Shown: positions 42,108 to 51,243 of the stretch, piece by piece
Layout of the letters: the number at the start of each line of letters is the position of its first letter
Numbering within the stretch: the first letter of the stretch is position 1
Assembly (NCBI RefSeq): GCF_004137245.1
Contig: NZ_SDWS01000002.1
Coordinates: forward strand, 434,001-498,000
DNA length: 64,000 bases
Origin: Nocardioides glacieisoli
Lineage (GTDB): Bacteria > Actinomycetota > Actinomycetes > Propionibacteriales > Nocardioidaceae
Reading direction: 5' to 3'
Notes under the pieces: generated by a model
Databases searched by the model: none
The model's input: the letters and a program-made list of their open reading frames with translations, nothing else
Told to the model about the DNA's origin: nothing
Position numbers and translations under genes: made by a program

Positions 42108-43126
42108 GCGGTCCGAACGACCCGGGAGGCGGCGAGGAGGGCGGCTGGGGGTGCCGGCTGCACGGACTGGACCTCCTGACCCGGGTCGACCTGCACGCTC
42201 GTCGGCCCAGGGCCGCGGACGGCGCCGACGTACGCGTCGACCTCGGTGCCACGGTGCCCTCCACGACCCGGACCCCTGCTGGACACCTGACCGCCCAGTG
42301 GTCCACGGACTCCGGCCTGACCGCGAGCTTCGTGAGCCGCGCGGACGGCAGTCACCTGCTGCGGTTCGGGTCGACCTGTGACGTCGTGGTCGACAGCCGC
42401 GCCGAGCACGTCACCCTGCACATGGTCGACGGGGTCCCCGAAGCCATGGGAGCCGTCATCGTGGGTGGAACCGTCCTCGCCTACCTGCTGATGCTGCGGG
42501 GGGAGACGGTGCTGCACGCGAGCGCGGTCGACGTGGGCGGACGAGCGGTGGCCTTCATCGGGTCCTCGGGCATGGGCAAGACCACGCTCGCCACCCTCAT
42601 GTGCCGGGACAGTGGGCTGCTGATCACTGACGACGTGCTGCGGCTGGGCCGCCGTGCGGACGGTCTCGATGCGTGTGCCCTCGGAGCCACCGAGGTCCGT
42701 CTGCGAGCGGCGGCAGCCGGTCTCTCGGGCGAGTTCGCCGAGGGTGTGTCGGATCGCCTCACGGCTGACGACCGGCGTGCGGTGAGCGTGCCGGCAGCCA
42801 CCGAGGAAGGTGTGCCCCTGGCGGCGATGGTGATTCCCCGGCCGCGTCGCAACAGCCCGGAGCTGACGCTGACGCGTCTGAGGCCCGCGGCGGCTGCGAT
42901 GAGCATGCTCGGCTTCCCGCGGATCCTGGGTCTCCGTGACGAGCGCATGCTCGCGGCACAGTTCGACCAGATGGTCGACCTCGGCGGACGGGTCCCGGTG
43001 TTCGTCGCCGACGTCCCGTGGGGGCCACCGTTCCCGACGGACCTGTCCTCGCGGATGCTCGAGTCGCTCGACGCTCAGCTGGATGATCGGTGGGAGGCCG
43101 CGGCGACACCGGTCCGGCCGACCTGA
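42104..43126 (+). CDS. HPr-kinase-like lasso peptide kinase (K)
   Basis: A 340-residue protein with an HPrK-like kinase core. His138 in [11 protein letters not shown] corresponds to the conserved HASxV stretch, the P-loop is [13 protein letters not shown] (residues 151-163) and [10 protein letters not shown] carries Asp176/177. The N-terminal 110 residues are a separate domain. Kinases of this class phosphorylate the C-terminal Ser of paeninodin-type lasso peptides, and the precursor here ends in Ser. It is the last plus-strand gene of the operon. Its last 52 bases overlap the convergent ABC transporter gene. Confidence 0.83.
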   Translation: MSGPNDPGGGEEGGWGCRLHGLDLLTRVDLHARRPRAADGADVRVDLGATVPSTTRTPAGHLTAQWSTDSGLTASFVSRADGSHLLRFGSTCDVVVDSRAEHVTLHMVDGVPEAMGAVIVGGTVLAYLLMLRGETVLHASAVDVGGRAVAFIGSSGMGKTTLATLMCRDSGLLITDDVLRLGRRADGLDACALGATEVRLRAAAAGLSGEFAEGVSDRLTADDRRAVSVPAATEEGVPLAAMVIPRPRRNSPELTLTRLRPAAAAMSMLGFPRILGLRDERMLAAQFDQMVDLGGRVPVFVADVPWGPPFPTDLSSRMLESLDAQLDDRWEAAATPVRPT

Positions 43127-45006
43127 CCGGCACCGCCGGCGGTGGCGGCAACGGCCGCCAGCGGCGCTCCGGCGATGTCGGTGTGCGACTGGAGACGGTA
43201 AAGGTCGGCGTAGTGCCCACCTGCCTCGATCAGCTCGTCGTGCGTCCCCTCCTCGACCACCGCCCCGGCGTCCAGGACGATGATCCGGTCGGCGCCCCTG
43301 ACCGTGGCGTACCGGTGCGAGATGAACAGCGCCGTGCGCCCGGCGAGCACGTCGCGCAACGTCGCGAACAGCGCGTGCTCGGCTCGTGGGTCGAGGGAGG
43401 CGCTGGGCTCGTCGAGGATGACGAGCGGGGCGTCCCGGAAGAAGGACCGCGCGAGGGCGACGCGCTGCCACTCGCCGCCCGACAGGTCGATCCCGCCCGC
43501 GAAGAGCCGGGACAGGAGCGTGTCGAAACCGTGCGGGAGCGCGTCGAGCACACCCTCGGCCCCGGTGGCCCGCGCCGCCGCCCGCACCTGCGCAGGCGTG
43601 GCGGGTCGATCGATCCTGCCCACGGCGATGTTGTCCGTGCCGCTCAGGGCGTAGCGGACGAAGTCCTGGAACGTCACGCTCACCTGCTCGCGGAGGCTGG
43701 CGGGGTGGAAACGGGAGATATCCGTGTCGTCCCAGGAGATCCGTCCGCCATCGGGCTGGTAGAGCCCGGCGAGCAGCTTCGCCAAGGTCGACTTCCCCGA
43801 ACCGTTCTCACCCACCAGCGCGACGATCTCGCCCGCGCGCAGCTCGAGGTCCACGCCACGCAGTGCTTCGACCGACGCCCCGGGATAGCTGAAGTGCACG
43901 TCGTCGACGCGGATGGTGTCGAACGAGGCGGGTGCGTCCGAACCGTGCGACTGCTCCAGCGCAGGCATGCCCAGCTCGAGGAACGAGTCGAGGTCGTCGA
44001 GGAACAATCCGGACTCGAAGATCAGCTGCACGCTGCGCAGCAACGACTGCACCTGCGTCGCCAGCATCCGGATGGCGAGGACCGCCGCGCCGGCGTCCGG
44101 CACGTCGATGGCTCCCCTCGAGATGAGCCAGACGAGGAAGAACAGCGTCCCGCCCAGCACGATCGCCGCGCCGAGCTGTCCCACCAGGCTGAGGAGGCCC
44201 CGCCGGACCGCATGCCGACGCAGGTCCCCGAGGTAGTGCTCGTAGAGGGCCTCGAACTCGGCGGACAGCCACGTCCCGAGGCCGAAGGCGCGCACCTCCT
44301 TCGCCTCGTCGCGTCCGGTCTGCAGCAGCACGAGGTACGCACGCCGGCGGATGGCCGTGGCCTGCGCGACCGAGAAGTCGAACTCGAGGCGGGACTCGCG
44401 CCGACTCGTCAGCAGCAGTGGGATGCCGCCCAGCAGGGCGAGGGCCAGGAGGGCGGGGGAGAAGCTCGCCAGGGCGACCGCCAGCCCGAGGCCGGCCACG
44501 ACGGCGCCGGCCGCCGACAGCACGCCCTGGGTCACCTGGTAGGGACGGGCCACCGCGTTGCCCTGGACGCGGCTGAGGTGGTCGTAGAACTCCGGCGACT
44601 CGAAGTGCCGCAGGTCGACCCCAGTGGCGACTCGCAGGACACGGGTCCACATCGTCCGGACGACCATCTCGCCGAGCACGCGCAGCAGCTGCGTCTGCAC
44701 CGCACCCGTCACGGCACCGAGGGCGGTCAGTCCGGCGAGCACGATCACCGGACCCGCCGTGGCGGCGAGGTCGGCATCGCCCGGTGCGAGCACCGCGGAG
44801 AGCAGCCGCTGCACGGCCACCACCTGCAGGCCCAGGGCGACCGCCGACACCACCTGGAGGAGGACGAGGGCCGTCAGTGGGCGGGGGCCGGCACTCCACG
44901 CCAGCGACACGCTCGACCGGATGAGGAACGCGAGACGGCCGAGCGACTTGGTCTGTGACCGAGCCGCCACCCGCAGCGCGACAGGGTCCAGCGGTGCGGG
45001 CGGCAC
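43075..45006 (-). CDS. ABC transporter, fused permease-ATPase (lasso exporter D)
   Basis: A 643-residue half-transporter. Residues 25-330 form the membrane domain with six helices. Residues 350-600 form the ATPase with [12 protein letters not shown], the signature [15 protein letters not shown], Walker [14 protein letters not shown] and the switch ISHRYATV. There is no N-terminal peptidase domain, as expected for lasso D exporters, since B2 removes the leader. It is on the opposite strand to the precursor. It is probably transcribed with the sugar transferase gene 82 bases upstream, which ties export to glycan synthesis. Confidence 0.87.
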   Translation of the reverse strand: MPPAPLDPVALRVAARSQTKSLGRLAFLIRSSVSLAWSAGPRPLTALVLLQVVSAVALGLQVVAVQRLLSAVLAPGDADLAATAGPVIVLAGLTALGAVTGAVQTQLLRVLGEMVVRTMWTRVLRVATGVDLRHFESPEFYDHLSRVQGNAVARPYQVTQGVLSAAGAVVAGLGLAVALASFSPALLALALLGGIPLLLTSRRESRLEFDFSVAQATAIRRRAYLVLLQTGRDEAKEVRAFGLGTWLSAEFEALYEHYLGDLRRHAVRRGLLSLVGQLGAAIVLGGTLFFLVWLISRGAIDVPDAGAAVLAIRMLATQVQSLLRSVQLIFESGLFLDDLDSFLELGMPALEQSHGSDAPASFDTIRVDDVHFSYPGASVEALRGVDLELRAGEIVALVGENGSGKSTLAKLLAGLYQPDGGRISWDDTDISRFHPASLREQVSVTFQDFVRYALSGTDNIAVGRIDRPATPAQVRAAARATGAEGVLDALPHGFDTLLSRLFAGGIDLSGGEWQRVALARSFFRDAPLVILDEPSASLDPRAEHALFATLRDVLAGRTALFISHRYATVRGADRIIVLDAGAVVEEGTHDELIEAGGHYADLYRLQSHTDIAGAPLAAVAATAGGAGQVGRTGVAAASHRSSS

Positions 45007-45088
45007 GTCACGCGCCCCCGCGGCTCACCCGGGGCACGACCCGATCCACTGTCGGCCTACGTCAGGCACGCATGACGGGGTGCGATCG

Positions 45089-46582
45089 TCAGTAGGCACC
45101 GCGGTGCCCCACGACGGCCTGCAGCGTGCGAGCCAGGATCGAGAGGTCCAACCGCAGCGACCAGTTGTCGACGTACCTCAGGTCGAGCCGGACCGACTCG
45201 TCCCAGCTGAGGTCGGAGCGTCCGGACACCTGCCACAGCCCGGTCACCCCGGGCTTCACGACGAGGCGTCGCTGCGGGTCGACGTCGTAGCGCGCCACCT
45301 CGCAGGGCAGCGCGGGGCGCGGCCCGACCAGCGACATGTCACCGCGCACGACGTTCCACAGCTGGGGAAGCTCATCGAGCGAGTATCGGCGCAGCCACTG
45401 CCCCAGCGGGGTGATCCGTGGGTCGAGCTGGATCTTGAACAGGACGCCGTTGCCCTCGTCGTACGCGGTGAGCCGGGATCGCTCGTCCTCGGCCTCCACT
45501 CCCATCGAGCGCAGCTTGAACATGGTGAACGGGACGTTGTGGCGTCCGATGCGCTCCTGCCGGAACAGCGCGGGGCCGACACTCTCGCGCCTGATCGCGA
45601 GGCACAGGAAGGCCAGGAGCGGAAGGAGCGCCACGAGCACGACGAGGGCGAGCGAGCGCTCGACGACGTCCTTGAGGAGGCGACGCGGCCCGTGCAGCAC
45701 CGGCGAGGTCACGTGCAGCATGTCGACACCTGCGGCGGAGACCACCCGCGTGCGCTGCGGCTCCACGTCGAGGAGCCCGGTGCCGAGGTAGAGGTCGGTC
45801 CCCACGCCGGCGAGGGACCAGTGCAGGCGACGCACCTGCGCATGCGTGAGACGGGCTCCCGGGAGGACGACGAGCGCGTCCGCGCGGTGATGGGCGGCGA
45901 CCGCCGAGGTGGCCTCGAAGCCGAGGTGCGTCGGCAGGTCGCCGATCGACACCTTGGACGAGCGGGTCAGGCAGGCGGCGACGACCTCGTGGCCGCTGGT
46001 CCTGCGCAGCTCGGCCAGTGCCTCGCGGACGTCGCGTGGTCGTCCAGCGAGCACGACGCGCGGTCGGGACCGGCCGACACCCGTCATGGAGATGACCGCG
46101 CTGGCGACGCTGAAGACCGTCAGCAGCGTGACGAGGCCGACGGTGTCGACGGTGTCGACGGACACGAGCAGGGAGGACAGCGCGAGCGCGAGCACGACGG
46201 CGCGAAGGCCGGTGCCCAGGACTCGCAACGGCTGCGTCAGCCGGCTCTCACCCAGTCCGGGGCGACGGTAGTGGCCGGTGGTCCACAGGAGCACCGGCCA
46301 GGTCGCGGCGGCTGCGGCGGCGACGAGGACGCTCAGCTGACCGAGGGCCGCCGCAGCGCCGGCGAGGGCGAGTGCAAGAGCCGCGTCGAGCGCCGTGGCG
46401 AGCGTGCTGGTGCCTCGTCGCGGCGACAACACGGGAGGGACGACGGTGACGGCTGGGACGGGCCGGCCCGCCGCCGGTGCGGCCTGTGCCGGTGGGGCCT
46501 GGAGCCGTTGACGCGGGCGCGGGACGCGCGGGACCGACGGCACCGTTTGCTGCTCGATCCCACCGACGATGATCTGCGTCAT
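45089..46582 (-). CDS. Polyprenyl-phosphate sugar-1-phosphate transferase (WcaJ/exopolysaccharide type)
   Basis: A 497-residue initiating glycosyl-1-phosphate transferase. The N-terminal part has four membrane helices (for example ATALDAALALALAGAAAALG) and a Rossmann-like middle domain. The C-terminal catalytic domain is complete: FRQERIGRHNVPFTMFKLRSM, DPRITPLGQWLRRYSLDELP, NVVRGDMSLVGPRPALPCE and KPGVTGLWQVSGRSDLSWDE. It would start a capsule or exopolysaccharide repeat on undecaprenyl phosphate. It is driven by copy 4 of the shared promoter and lies upstream of the lasso exporter gene. Confidence 0.9.
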   Translation of the reverse strand: MTQIIVGGIEQQTVPSVPRVPRPRQRLQAPPAQAAPAAGRPVPAVTVVPPVLSPRRGTSTLATALDAALALALAGAAAALGQLSVLVAAAAAATWPVLLWTTGHYRRPGLGESRLTQPLRVLGTGLRAVVLALALSSLLVSVDTVDTVGLVTLLTVFSVASAVISMTGVGRSRPRVVLAGRPRDVREALAELRRTSGHEVVAACLTRSSKVSIGDLPTHLGFEATSAVAAHHRADALVVLPGARLTHAQVRRLHWSLAGVGTDLYLGTGLLDVEPQRTRVVSAAGVDMLHVTSPVLHGPRRLLKDVVERSLALVVLVALLPLLAFLCLAIRRESVGPALFRQERIGRHNVPFTMFKLRSMGVEAEDERSRLTAYDEGNGVLFKIQLDPRITPLGQWLRRYSLDELPQLWNVVRGDMSLVGPRPALPCEVARYDVDPQRRLVVKPGVTGLWQVSGRSDLSWDESVRLDLRYVDNWSLRLDLSILARTLQAVVGHRGAY

Positions 46583-46641
46583 GCGAGTGTGTCCCCTCCC
46601 CAGCGTGCCCCACGGGCACCCGGGCTGCCCTCGTGGGTGTG

Positions 46642-46678
46642 AGCCTAGGAACGGCGTCGGGCAGGGGCATGCCGCAAA
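46642..46678 (-). promoter_or_regulatory. Shared accessory-region promoter, copy 4 (sugar transferase)
   Basis: Read on the minus strand: TTTGCGGCATGC, then the -10 box TAGGCT at 46647-46642. The distance is one base shorter than in copies 1-3. The TTTGCGGCATG word differs from copy 1 at a single position. The leader to the ATG at 46582 is about 55 bases. Confidence 0.55.
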
Positions 46679-46893
46679 TCAGCGAAAGCCGTGCAGGCCG
46701 GGGCGAGGTGAGATCTCAGGGCAGCCTCGGAGATTACCCACTCGGTGGGATGGGCGACGGCGAGCTCCCGTCCTACGCTCGTGGAGTAGCAAGTCGCTGG
46801 TTCGGCGGACTCGCAAGTTTCCTTGGGAGGCCTCTGACAACGACGGTGGCGGGGACCCCCACTCCGTGCCACTCGGGGCGACGCGAACCAGTG

Positions 46894-46927
46894 GCGGCGG
46901 TCGAGGATCCCCCACCTCGACCGCCGC
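46894..46927 (-). terminator. Hairpin terminator of the kinase-regulator-AsnB operon
   Basis: GCGGCGGTCGAGG (46894-46906) and CCTCGACCGCCGC (46915-46927) form a perfect 13-bp stem with an 8-base loop, 27 bases beyond the stop codon of the asparagine-synthetase-like gene. There is no T run. Confidence 0.65.
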
Positions 46928-46953
46928 AGCTCGTCCGGGCACGGCGGGTGCGG

Positions 46954-48765
46954 TCAGGGACGTGGCACGTGCGCGGCCGACTCAGCCGAGCGGCGAGGCC
47001 GCGGCAGCGTCGGCGGCGTGCTGAAGAAGCACTCGTGCCACATCTCGAGGGCGAGCAGCGTCCACAGCCGGGTGTCGTCGTGACCGACCCTGTCGTGCCG
47101 GGTCAGGAGCTCGAGCACCGTGGTGTGATCGAGCACGGTGCTCACCCACGAGCCGCTGTCGCTCAGCCGGTCCCGTGACGTCTGACGCAGGCCGCGGCGG
47201 AACCAGGAGTCCCACGGGACCTCCGACCTGGCAGGCCTGCGGTCGACGACCTCGTCGGGCAGGAGCGGTCGGGCCACCTCCCTGAGCAACCGCAGCGGCA
47301 TCCCCGGACCGGACCTGAGAGCGTTCGGCAGTCGGAACGCCAGCTCGACCAGGTGGTGATCGAGAAGCGCGGGACGCCACACGACGGGAGCTGCCACCGA
47401 AAGGGCGTCTCGGCGTTCGAGGAGGTGGTCTGGCAGCCAGTGCTGCACGTCGTGGCGCAGCTGACGGTCGGCGGGGCCAGCGCCGAGGGTGGGTGGCAGA
47501 CGTCGTTCACCCGGCGGATCGGTGCCGAGCAGCCGACGTCGCTCCGCCGAGGTGAAGACAGAGCTCATCCGGCGTTCTGCCGGCCCGGCCATGAGCGACA
47601 GGAGCGGGGCGGGCAGCACCGCGGACCGCTCGGCCAGCCGACGTGCCATCCGGTGCCGGGGGTGCGTGCCGAAGAGCTCGTCGCTGCCGTCGTCGGACAG
47701 CACGACCTGCACCTGTTCGCATGCTGCGCGCGCGAGCTGGAGCACGGCCACGTCCGCCGGGTGCGTGAGCGGAGCCTCCCGGTGCCACGTGGCCTGTGCC
47801 CAGTGGTCTTCGAAGTCGAGTGCTCGCACTGTCACCGCGTGGTGCTCAGCGCCCAGCAGGTGGCTGACGTGGCGCGCCCACGCGGCATCGTTGCCCGGCT
47901 GCTCGGCGAGGCCGACGTGGTAGGTGTGCACGGGGACGTCACCCAGCTGCTGCACCTCCGCCGCGACGATGCTGCCCGCCAGCGTCCCGGACAGGAGCAC
48001 ACCCACCGCCTCATGCCCGACGAGAGCGGCGCGGACGGCTTCGCGGACGCCGTCACCGACCGCCTCGATCGCATCGCCGATCGACCACGCCCCGTCGGGG
48101 TCGCCCTCGGGGAGGGTCCAGTAGCGGACCTCCTCGAGGTGCCCCTGCGGCATGAGGGAGACGCGGTGGCCGGGCCTGACCTTCTTGATCCCCCGGAAGA
48201 GGGTGTCGGGGCCGGTGACCACACCCGTGCCGAGGTAGGCATCCAGGCTCCGTTCGTCCACCTCGGGAGCCGGACCCAGCGCGAGGATCGACTTGACGTC
48301 CGAGCCGAACGCGACTCCACCCGGGACGTGGCGGTAGTAGAGGGGCAGGATGCCGAGGCGGTCACGGACCAGGTGCGTCGTGCCCGCGCGCAGGTCGTGG
48401 GCGACGATGGAGAATCGCCCGTGCAGGCGCTGCACGAAGCTGATCCCCTCCAGGGCGAGGCCCGCCACGACGACCTCCGCATCGCTCCGGGTGCGGAAGG
48501 GGTAGTCGAGCTGGGCCCGCAGGCTCGCGTGGTTGTCGACCTCTCCGTCGAGGGCGACCACCCACCGCTGGTCGAGGGAGTGGATCGGTTGTGGAGCGCG
48601 CCGGTCCGTGTCGAGGGCCAGGAGCGTGTGGGTCGGGCCGGTGCCCCTGCCGGCCCGGGACGAGGAGCCGTGACCACGGCGGCTCAGCGAGTCCGACATC
48701 CCCACGAGGTCCCAGCACGCTGCGGCTCCCCGGGCAAAGGCGTGGACCCCGCCGATGCCGCTCAC
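46954..48765 (-). CDS. Asparagine-synthetase-like protein with degenerate active sites
   Basis: A 603-residue homologue of AsnB and lasso cyclases with both domains. The N-terminal domain starts MSGIGGVHAF where active enzymes start MCGI, so the glutaminase nucleophile Cys is Ser. The ATP loop reads LLSGTLAGSIVAA instead of SGGxDSS, and the second motif reads LSDDGSDELFG instead of GEGGDE. All three catalytic signatures are therefore damaged while the fold-level sequence is kept full length. It follows the response regulator gene by 13 bases, in one operon. It could be a regulatory or scaffold partner of the short cyclase, supplying the missing N-terminal domain in trans; this is speculation. 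Confidence 0.83.
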   Translation of the reverse strand: MSGIGGVHAFARGAAACWDLVGMSDSLSRRGHGSSSRAGRGTGPTHTLLALDTDRRAPQPIHSLDQRWVVALDGEVDNHASLRAQLDYPFRTRSDAEVVVAGLALEGISFVQRLHGRFSIVAHDLRAGTTHLVRDRLGILPLYYRHVPGGVAFGSDVKSILALGPAPEVDERSLDAYLGTGVVTGPDTLFRGIKKVRPGHRVSLMPQGHLEEVRYWTLPEGDPDGAWSIGDAIEAVGDGVREAVRAALVGHEAVGVLLSGTLAGSIVAAEVQQLGDVPVHTYHVGLAEQPGNDAAWARHVSHLLGAEHHAVTVRALDFEDHWAQATWHREAPLTHPADVAVLQLARAACEQVQVVLSDDGSDELFGTHPRHRMARRLAERSAVLPAPLLSLMAGPAERRMSSVFTSAERRRLLGTDPPGERRLPPTLGAGPADRQLRHDVQHWLPDHLLERRDALSVAAPVVWRPALLDHHLVELAFRLPNALRSGPGMPLRLLREVARPLLPDEVVDRRPARSEVPWDSWFRRGLRQTSRDRLSDSGSWVSTVLDHTTVLELLTRHDRVGHDDTRLWTLLALEMWHECFFSTPPTLPRPRRSAESAAHVPRP

Positions 48766-48778
48766 CCCGCTGGTCCGG

Positions 48779-49465
48779 TCATGCGCCGTGCCGCCACCCG
48801 ACCTGGTTGGCCAGACCGACAGCCGCCAGCTGCGAGGAGACCTCGAGCTTGGCCAGGATCGACTTGACCTGGGTGCGGACCGTGGCTTCCGAGACCACGC
48901 TCCGCTCGGAGATCGCCCGCACCGTCCGTCCCTCGATGAGCGAACCGAGCACCTGGCGCTCGCGCGGGGTCAGCAGGTCGAGGCGACGCCGCAGGTCGTC
49001 CTCGGCCTGCCGATGGTGCGACCACTCGGAGAGCAGGCTCTCGAGCTCGTCGCGGGTCGTGACCGGGAGACCCACGTGGAGGCGTCTCACCGTCGCCAGC
49101 GCCTGCCGGAGGGCACCGCTCTTGGGCAGCACCTTGCGGGCTCCGAGTCGCATGCAGCCGCCCCATCGCCCGACATCCTCCGACGCGGTCAGGACGACCA
49201 CGTTGATGTTGGCTCGCGCGAGCGGGCCGATCAGGTTCATCCCGTCGCCGAACCTCCCGAGATCGAGGTCGAGGAGCACGGTGCGGGGGTTGGCGCGCAG
49301 CGCCAGCGAGCGCAGCGTGGCCATCGACCCGCCTTCGCTCGGCAGCTCCAGCCGGCGTACGTCGTACCCCTCCACCGACAGCGCGAGCTCGAGGGACTCG
49401 GCGAACAGCAGGTGGTCGTCGACGATGAGGACGCGGTGATCAGCCCGAGCGGCGCCAGGAGCCAT
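48779..49465 (-). CDS. NarL/LuxR-type response regulator
   Basis: A 228-residue response regulator. The receiver has VLIVDDHLLFAESL (Asp16, Asp17), the phospho-acceptor Asp66 in TVLLDLDLGRFG, and the conserved Lys in VLPKSGALRQ. The C-terminal LuxR HTH is LTPRERQVLGSLIEGRTVRA then ISERSVVSEATVRTQVKSIL. The ATG at 49465 overlaps the kinase gene by 26 bases. It is a good candidate to bind the shared promoter motif of the region. Confidence 0.9.
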   Translation of the reverse strand: MAPGAARADHRVLIVDDHLLFAESLELALSVEGYDVRRLELPSEGGSMATLRSLALRANPRTVLLDLDLGRFGDGMNLIGPLARANINVVVLTASEDVGRWGGCMRLGARKVLPKSGALRQALATVRRLHVGLPVTTRDELESLLSEWSHHRQAEDDLRRRLDLLTPRERQVLGSLIEGRTVRAISERSVVSEATVRTQVKSILAKLEVSSQLAAVGLANQVGWRHGA

Positions 49466-50921
49466 GACCGTCCTCGTCCGCCAGGTCGTTCTCGATGGAG
49501 CGCCGGGGCACGGGCAGGGAGATGACGAAGGACGAACCCCGGCCGTTCGTCTCGGTGAGTCGCAGGGATCCGCCGTCCTCGGCCAGGAGGCGCTGCGCGA
49601 GGTTGAGCCCGATCCCCTCGCCCTCGGAGCCCGGACCGCGCTCACCCCAGTCGAAGATGCGCTCCCGCTCCTGGGCGGGGATGCCGTTGCCGTGGTCGGT
49701 GACCGTGATGTCGACGGTCCCCTCGTTGCTGCGGACGACCTCGACCACGCTGCTGTCCGTTCCGCCGTGCGCAGCGGCGTTGTCGAGCAGGATGTTGAGG
49801 ACCTCCGCGAGCGAGTCGTACCGCGCCTGCGCCTCGACCGTGTCGCCCGTGGTGAGGAGCTCGACGTCGCGGCCCTTGAGTCGCTGCAGCTCGAGGATCA
49901 CCACGAGTGCCTCGTCGAGGTCGATGGGTGCGACGGGCTGGGCCTCGTCCGAGAGCAGGCGCTGCATCCGGGCGAGCTCTCGCCGTACGGACTCCCACAC
50001 GCGCAGCCGCGCGTCGATCGCGATCTCCGCGTGCTCGAGGAGCTCCGACCCGTTGACCAGGCCCGCGACCGTGCTCCGCAGCTCGTGCAGCTGCTCGCGC
50101 TGGTAGCGGGTGGTGGCCTGCAGTGCGAGGTCCATCTCGCGCTGCCGCCGGCTGGCGGCCCGGTCGACGCCTCGGTGCAGGCACTCCCATGCAGTGGCGA
50201 GCCACGCCGCACCCACCGCGGCCAGGCCCAGGGACGCGACAGTGTCCCACGCCGTCCCTTGGCGGCCACCCATGATCACGAGCATCCCGGCCGCAACGAC
50301 GACGACGGTCGCCGCGACCAGCTGTGCCATCGGGATCGGCAGCACGCCGTGGGCGACGACCACGACCGCGACCATCACGTGCGTGACGAGGAAGAGACCC
50401 AGGAGCGTCTGCATGGGGCCTGCGATCGTGGCGCCCTGGGGGATGAGGAGCAGAAGGTGCCCAGCTGCGAGGAAGCCCATCCCGAGACCGACGGCGAACA
50501 CGTCGTCGGCCACCGCGCGGTGGGCGCGCAGTCCGGTCATGGCGCCCAGCACGCCCACCAGCACCGTTGTGCAGATCCCCAGGAGGGTCGCGAACTCGAT
50601 GTCGAAGCGAGGTGGTGGGTTGGCGATGGCCGGCAGCGCGACCAGCAGCGCCTGGGCTGCGATCAGTGCTCCGACGGCGACGACCCGTCCCGCCCGCGCC
50701 TGGGCGTGTCGCCGCCAGCCCATGACGGCCGCCAGCACGGCGCCCGTGATGAAGACGCCGCTGACGACACCATCGGCCAGCGTGCGCGCATCCGGCGCAC
50801 GTGCGTCGATCGACGGCACCCCGCCCCAGCTGGTCCACGCCAGAACGGCGAAGACCAGGACGCCCACGCCGAGCGTCCCTCCACTGGGGCGTCCCTCATC
50901 CCCATGCGCCTGATTGCGCAT
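49440..50921 (-). CDS. Membrane sensor histidine kinase
   Basis: A 493-residue kinase. The N-terminal 245 residues contain about eight membrane helices with no sizeable extracellular domain, so the signal is probably sensed in the membrane. The H-box is LHELRSTVAGLVNG (His279) without the usual Pro. The ATPase domain has an N-box LLDNAAAHG, DHGNGIPAQER and GEGIGLNLAQRL. First gene of the operon with the response regulator and the degenerate asparagine-synthetase-like protein. Confidence 0.9.
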   Translation of the reverse strand: MRNQAHGDEGRPSGGTLGVGVLVFAVLAWTSWGGVPSIDARAPDARTLADGVVSGVFITGAVLAAVMGWRRHAQARAGRVVAVGALIAAQALLVALPAIANPPPRFDIEFATLLGICTTVLVGVLGAMTGLRAHRAVADDVFAVGLGMGFLAAGHLLLLIPQGATIAGPMQTLLGLFLVTHVMVAVVVVAHGVLPIPMAQLVAATVVVVAAGMLVIMGGRQGTAWDTVASLGLAAVGAAWLATAWECLHRGVDRAASRRQREMDLALQATTRYQREQLHELRSTVAGLVNGSELLEHAEIAIDARLRVWESVRRELARMQRLLSDEAQPVAPIDLDEALVVILELQRLKGRDVELLTTGDTVEAQARYDSLAEVLNILLDNAAAHGGTDSSVVEVVRSNEGTVDITVTDHGNGIPAQERERIFDWGERGPGSEGEGIGLNLAQRLLAEDGGSLRLTETNGRGSSFVISLPVPRRSIENDLADEDGHGSWRRSG

Positions 50922-51243
50922 ATCCCCCCCGCACTGACATCGAAGCGACTGGCTCGATCCGGTTCCCGCTCAAGAGAATGGAACCGTCAAAGTGGGGGTG
51001 TCCATCGATTGTGGGGGCGTACCCAATATCGGGCAAACCCGGTCTGGTCCGCTTTGTCCAGCGCGCTGGCAGCGAACGTCAAGGCGGCGTCAACTGCCGC
51101 GCCAGAACCGAGCAACTTGACAGGTCGGGCATGGCCCCCAGCGCCGCTGGCTTTCCCCAATTCCGGTGCACTTCGGACGGGATGAGGACAGAACCCTCGC
51201 CACAGAGACCAGTGTGGCGCTGTCGGCATTACAGGGAGGTGTG
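50922..51243. other. Divergent regulatory region, kinase operon and LuxR gene
   Basis: A 322-base gap between divergent regulator genes. It contains direct repeats GTGGGGGTGT (50992-51001) and GTGGGGGCGT (51011-51020), 19 bases apart; a 7-bp inverted repeat CGGTTCC/GGAACCG (50960-50966, 50980-50986); and a CGTACCC-AATAT-CGGGCAA dyad beside the second direct repeat. These resemble the GGGGCAT element of the shared promoters. No gene is seen in the rest. Confidence 0.5.

Larger units (their letters stand above)
46583..46953. other. Intergenic region before the sugar transferase gene
   Basis: A 371-base gap between two minus-strand genes. It holds the hairpin terminator of the asparagine-synthetase-like operon (46894-46927) and copy 4 of the shared promoter (46642-46678). 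Reading frames in it look like chance. The middle 200 bases show nothing I can name. Confidence 0.6.

Noticed and set aside
46633..47178. 181-codon plus-strand frame in the gap after the asparagine-synthetase-like gene
   Set aside because: It crosses the hairpin terminator and the end of the minus-strand gene, with no RBS and a low-complexity composition.
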